Source: Physcia stellaris (taxonomy: Eukaryota > Ascomycota > Lecanoromycetes > Caliciales > Physciaceae). Taken from it: a stretch of 64,000 nucleotides of DNA. Positions 60,315-64,000 of the stretch are shown here, in pieces. A model generated the notes under the pieces. The model saw only the letters and a list, made by a program, of their open reading frames with translations. It made no database searches and had not been told where the DNA came from. The DNA lies in NCBI GenBank assembly GCA_018902385.1, contig JABSSW010000009.1:248001-312000 (forward strand). Reading direction: 5' to 3'. How positions within the stretch are numbered: the first letter of the stretch is position 1; each line of letters begins with the position of its first letter. Position numbers and translations under genes: made by a program.

Positions 60315-62405
60315 TCACTTATTCCATCCCCTCTGAATGGTATTCCACCAATCGAGTTCCCGCACAGCGTCCATATTCCGCCGCAGAGCATCCACCACCT
60401 CCATCGCCTCTTCCCCACCGCAATCTCCCACGAACCCCACCTTCATCTTCCAATACTCCATCGCCTGATCCCCCACCTCCGCTCCTACCACCTCCTTCAA
60501 CCACCCCTCCATTCCTTCCACTCTATACCCACTTTCCGCGCTCTGATCCAGCGCCACGAACGCAATCCTATATTTCTCCTCATCCGGCCCACTGTGTCCA
60601 GGGTAGGGGTCATGCTCATTAACAAGAACAGCACTCCACTCCCCAGCCTGCATCTCCGGGAACGGGAGCGGCCAGTAGGGAATATTCGAGACTTTGGCAG
60701 CCACTGCGCTAGCAGCCCACAGCAGCTCTGGGAGCGCGCGGATCTCGACCTCCCCTACATGTCCGAAAGAGGAACCTGCGGACGCGAGAGCCTTCGCTAG
60801 GGTGTATCCCGTCATGTTGATACCCATCATCCAGTCCGTCGCATAATCCCTTTTCCACGCACAGGTGAGGAAATTAATCAAGCCGTTGAGGAGCACGGGG
60901 AGCGGGAGATAGGTGTCCTGCAGTGGGAAGACGGCGGCGTGTATACTGTTTTCTTCTGTCATGTTGCCGTTGAGGATGTCGGCCCGAGACCAGTCTGGGG
61001 TTGTCCCATCTGGCTTGCGTAGTCTAGGGGAGGAAAGCCAGGCGTCGGTTAGGAGGCGTGCGAAGAAGATTCTTGAAAGGAGGGGCTTGGGGCGGGAGAC
61101 GGAAGGGGAGGGAGGAGAGAGAAGTGTGAGGAGGTGGTTGTAGGTGTGGTGGGGGTTGAATGGGCGGGAGAAGAGGGCGGTGTGATAGATTGCCGTGTTC
61201 GAGAGGCGAGGGTGCGTGTAGAGGGAAGAGACGAAAGGAATGGAGATTTGAGGCAGAGAGAGCAGATAGAGGGATGAGAACTCCTCTGGCGCTGCGTCTA
61301 AGATCCCACGGATGTCGGCTTCTGAGAGTTGGGTCAGGTGGGAGAGATCTAGAGATTGAGCCTTCCCGGCCTTCAACATCGCGGAAGCGGCGCTCTTGAT
61401 CTGGGAAGATGAAAGGTTTCTAAATGGGCTTAGATCCACGGTGGATTCATCAGTGAAGGCGAGGTTTAGATGAGAAGCTGTAGTCGATGTTGAAGGCGGG
61501 GAGGAGATTGCTGCAAGATGGAGGAGATGGTCGTGCAAGCGCTGCTTGAAATTCGGGATGGCTGATATACATGCTAAGGCTGCGGAGCTGTCGAAAGGGT
61601 CTGCAAGTACGGCTGCAAAAGCTTGCTCCATGGCAAGGTCGCTGAGGGGTTTTATGTGGGTTTCTCTAACAGCGGGTTCGTGTACCTCAGCGTCAAAGTC
61701 CTCCACCAAGCCTATAACGAATGTGCTCTGGAGCACGTAGGAGGGGATCAGAGGGTAAGAGTCTATCTTCTCGATTGTGCTCATAGTTGGATTGAGTTCG
61801 TGAACCCTCTGCTCACAGGAACCGGTTTCCGGATTGTCGACAACTTTGCATGTCGTGCTCTCTTTATCACTACTATCGTCACTCCCTTCGTCTTCTAGTA
61901 AATAGCTGTCACTTTCCTCCTCCAAGTCTGGTCTGTCGCATCGACTCTCATATTGGGCGAGGTACTTACCTCCCGTTAGGGGCCGCAGTTCCACAGGCTC
62001 GGCGAAACAATAGGCTAGATGGTATGGGTCGGAAACATCCACCACGGTGATCCCATCATCATTATCAATGTCCTCCAATCCGGTATTGAAGCTTAGCGGA
62101 CGAACTCGTTGCTGGTATCCTACTTCAGGCTCAAACGAGCCGCCGACAGTAAGACACGTTGCAATAAACGGGAAAGGCTGGAATGGCGGGTCTTCGGCGG
62201 TCCAAAGCCTATCACCATAGACATGAGCAGCGCGAAGTTCTTGGAGTAAAGGAATACGGTTTCGAGGGGTAGAGAGGACAGAGAGGAGATGGAGGCAGCG
62301 CTCAAGAGGGCCGATCCCGAAGAGCCACTGGCAGTGGAGAGCGGCGAGAGTGCGATAAAGGGTGCCAATGCGGGCGATGATGAAGATTTGGTGGCGTTGG
62401 CCCAT
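60315..62405 (-). CDS. Conserved fungal protein of unknown function (MGQRHQ N-terminus)
   Basis: A single open frame of 696 residues starts at 62405. The N-terminus MGQRHQIFIIARIGTLYRTL is, as far as I recall, shared by a group of uncharacterised proteins of filamentous ascomycetes. No signal peptide or clear transmembrane helix is seen. Residues 165-215 are acidic and Ser-rich (EEESDSYLLEDEGSDDSSD). A Leu-rich part with two short repeat-like units (SPFRNLSSSQIKSAASAM, LSHLTQLSEADIRGILDAA) follows at about 325-380. The C-terminal half is globular with many Trp and Pro. No catalytic motif is recognisable, so no function is assigned. The absence of introns over 2.1 kb is unusual here. An overlapping frame upstream (to 62548) is out of register and not part of it. 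Confidence 0.75.
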   Translation of the reverse strand: MGQRHQIFIIARIGTLYRTLAALHCQWLFGIGPLERCLHLLSVLSTPRNRIPLLQELRAAHVYGDRLWTAEDPPFQPFPFIATCLTVGGSFEPEVGYQQRVRPLSFNTGLEDIDNDDGITVVDVSDPYHLAYCFAEPVELRPLTGGKYLAQYESRCDRPDLEEESDSYLLEDEGSDDSSDKESTTCKVVDNPETGSCEQRVHELNPTMSTIEKIDSYPLIPSYVLQSTFVIGLVEDFDAEVHEPAVRETHIKPLSDLAMEQAFAAVLADPFDSSAALACISAIPNFKQRLHDHLLHLAAISSPPSTSTTASHLNLAFTDESTVDLSPFRNLSSSQIKSAASAMLKAGKAQSLDLSHLTQLSEADIRGILDAAPEEFSSLYLLSLPQISIPFVSSLYTHPRLSNTAIYHTALFSRPFNPHHTYNHLLTLLSPPSPSVSRPKPLLSRIFFARLLTDAWLSSPRLRKPDGTTPDWSRADILNGNMTEENSIHAAVFPLQDTYLPLPVLLNGLINFLTCAWKRDYATDWMMGINMTGYTLAKALASAGSSFGHVGEVEIRALPELLWAASAVAAKVSNIPYWPLPFPEMQAGEWSAVLVNEHDPYPGHSGPDEEKYRIAFVALDQSAESGYRVEGMEGWLKEVVGAEVGDQAMEYWKMKVGFVGDCGGEEAMEVVDALRRNMDAVRELDWWNTIQRGWNK

Positions 62406-64000
62406 CGTAACGCGTCTGTCAGGGAGATTTGAGGAGGAAGAATGAAAGATTGAGAGAGAGGGGAGAAGAGGGCTAACCTTCTTAGGCAGCAGAGCAGCTC
62501 GGTACCGTGTGTATGGTGCCGATATGCACGATTAGCCGCGTATTTCATGCAAGGCGTGGTGTTGCGAAGGGAGATGTAAAACTATGATTTGCCTTATGAT
62601 ACGAACACAATGGAGCGATGTGATTGAATATCTGGAAAACAAGAAAGGAGCAAGGTAGTGTCGAGGGAAAACTAACCAATTCTTATACATGAATCATGCT
62701 TTTACACATTACCAACAGCGGCATAACCTCGAAAATTCAGATGTGCGTTTAGCAAACCACTACATCAGCAGCTGCACTCGAATTTGCTTCAAGATTCCTC
62801 GATTGCGGCTTGAGAGTGCGTGATATCAAGCCGTGCCACAGCTCATTAGCTCAGCAACACCGAGGTCCAGAGCTGCACATCAGGCTAGAGTCGGATTTAC
62901 AAATGAGCGACGTTGCGCCAAGAAGAAAATTGAGGTAGTTTCACACGGTAGCGCTTGAGAAAAAGCGGAGTCTTCGAAAGGGGGGTTCTGGTATGCTGTT
63001 TGAATGTTAGCTGTCTGGGCATCATAGAGATAAGCGCGGGGAGAAACGAGGGACCTTGGAAAAAGTACTTTGGTTTGTAAAGTTTGTGATGATGGAAATT
63101 ATAGCGAGTTGTTCGATCTCGGCGAACAGAATACAGGTCCGGTTGCTATCTCACTGATCGTCGTGATAGGTGGGAAACGTTGTCGAAGCTGAATAATCAA
63201 CCCCCATATCCGTTCGGGTCAACCCACAGACTCTCATCGTAAATTGTCCACCAAGCTATAAGGATGCTGATCTTTGATGACCACCTGTTGCTCTTAGCTG
63301 AATTCAGCATGTACTTTCTTCAACACCAAAGTCCATGACTTGGGTATTTAGCTAAATCTCTCTTACTGCTCTCACAGCGATTGCAGCGAGACGGTTTCCT
63401 GCTCTGTTCCAATCCTCGTGGATGGACTCCTCGATACGGAGACACTTGCTCGCTTCCCTTCCTGGTACCGGTGGGATCCATTCCTTGACCACATACAATG
63501 TAATAAAGGGAATCCTTGGTTAGAGGACCGTGAAACAATTGCCATATGCGAATTCTAGGTTATCCCTGTCCAGCGTCCGCGAGCGATCCCATCATACAGT
63601 TTAATAGACGGACCTTACAGCTTGAAATAGAAGATTGAGATAGACGATTGTCTTATGAATTAAAGAGATAAAAATTCAAGGGCGAAAAATCTCAGGCATG
63701 AGACGTCCACCAAGGGAGAGCGGGTAAAGACAAATAGATATAATATTGTAGGGCTGCCCAAGATGGGGATGATAAGGTAGAAGAGTGTGCTTCTTGAAGA
63801 GTACTTAGTGTAGTTTGTACATTAATTGGCGAATAGGGACACAAAGTCTGTTTAATATATGTGCTGAGCTTGCTTTGTCTTTACCGATTGCCCGAAAACA
63901 ACTAGTGCAAGTACAGTAAACACAAAACGAAGGATCGACGCAAGTGTAAGACTATGGGACCTCTCTGCCAACGCCTGTAAGCACGATTGATTAGCGAGAC
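62406..64000. other. Intergenic to window end
   Basis: This contains the promoter of the preceding minus-strand gene and about 1.3 kb in which I recognise no gene, RNA or repeat. A gene could begin beyond the right edge. Confidence 0.4.

Noticed and set aside
1-64000. CRISPR arrays, bacterial operons, riboswitches
   Set aside because: The sequence is eukaryotic with spliceosomal introns. No regularly spaced identical repeats were seen.

Overview
This window reads as the nuclear genome of a filamentous ascomycete (Pezizomycotina). Genes carry short introns (about 48-92 nt, often with CTRAC-like branch sites). The gene families are typical of such fungi: a Zn2Cys6 regulator, a secreted GH5 cellulase, an intradiol dioxygenase, a CrpA-like copper ATPase, GPI-anchored wall proteins, a P450 and an MFS exporter. 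An 11-kb AT-rich island of mutated retroelements interrupts an otherwise normal-GC gene landscape. A Leotiomycete is possible, but I cannot prove the class from sequence alone.

Left arm (1-33,140). The 3' end of a membrane-protein gene is followed by a long pyrimidine-rich non-coding stretch. Next come five minus-strand genes in a row: the Zn2Cys6 factor, GH5 endoglucanase, branchpoint-bridging protein (SF1/BBP), the NDUFS5-type complex I subunit and a Cys-rich copper P-type ATPase. Plus-strand genes follow: an intradiol dioxygenase, a Cys-rich GPI-type protein and an Efm4-like methyltransferase. The last is tail-to-tail with a second (family 16) methyltransferase. A 1,220-residue secreted repeat protein, a doubtful Cys-rich secreted gene and a 7-TM protein complete the arm.

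Island (about 33,938-45,353). By eye I find two nested fossil LTR retroelements. The outer has direct repeats of about 230 bp (34,164-34,391 and 45,123-45,353). The inner has two LTRs of 277 bp each (37,972-38,248 and 44,760-45,036), TG...CA ends and near-identical 5-bp flanks. A third, hardly mutated copy of the outer LTR (33,938-34,163) abuts the left LTR end to end. Inverted repeats link the two elements. CpC and CpT are almost absent from the island while CpA and CpG persist, which is not the classic RIP signature.

Right arm (45,354-64,000). A P450 and a fatty-acid elongase are divergent. They are followed by a THEM6-like thioesterase-fold protein, an MFS exporter, a secreted Thr-rich protein and a 696-residue conserved fungal protein of unknown function. 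The MFS gene and the Thr-rich gene each need a single-base shift to stay in frame, so they are either decaying or carry assembly errors.

Several genes fit a plant-associated or saprotrophic life (cellulase, aromatic-ring cleavage, wall proteins, detoxification), but I see no single co-regulated pathway. All exon boundaries were worked out by hand from splice signals and family conservation.
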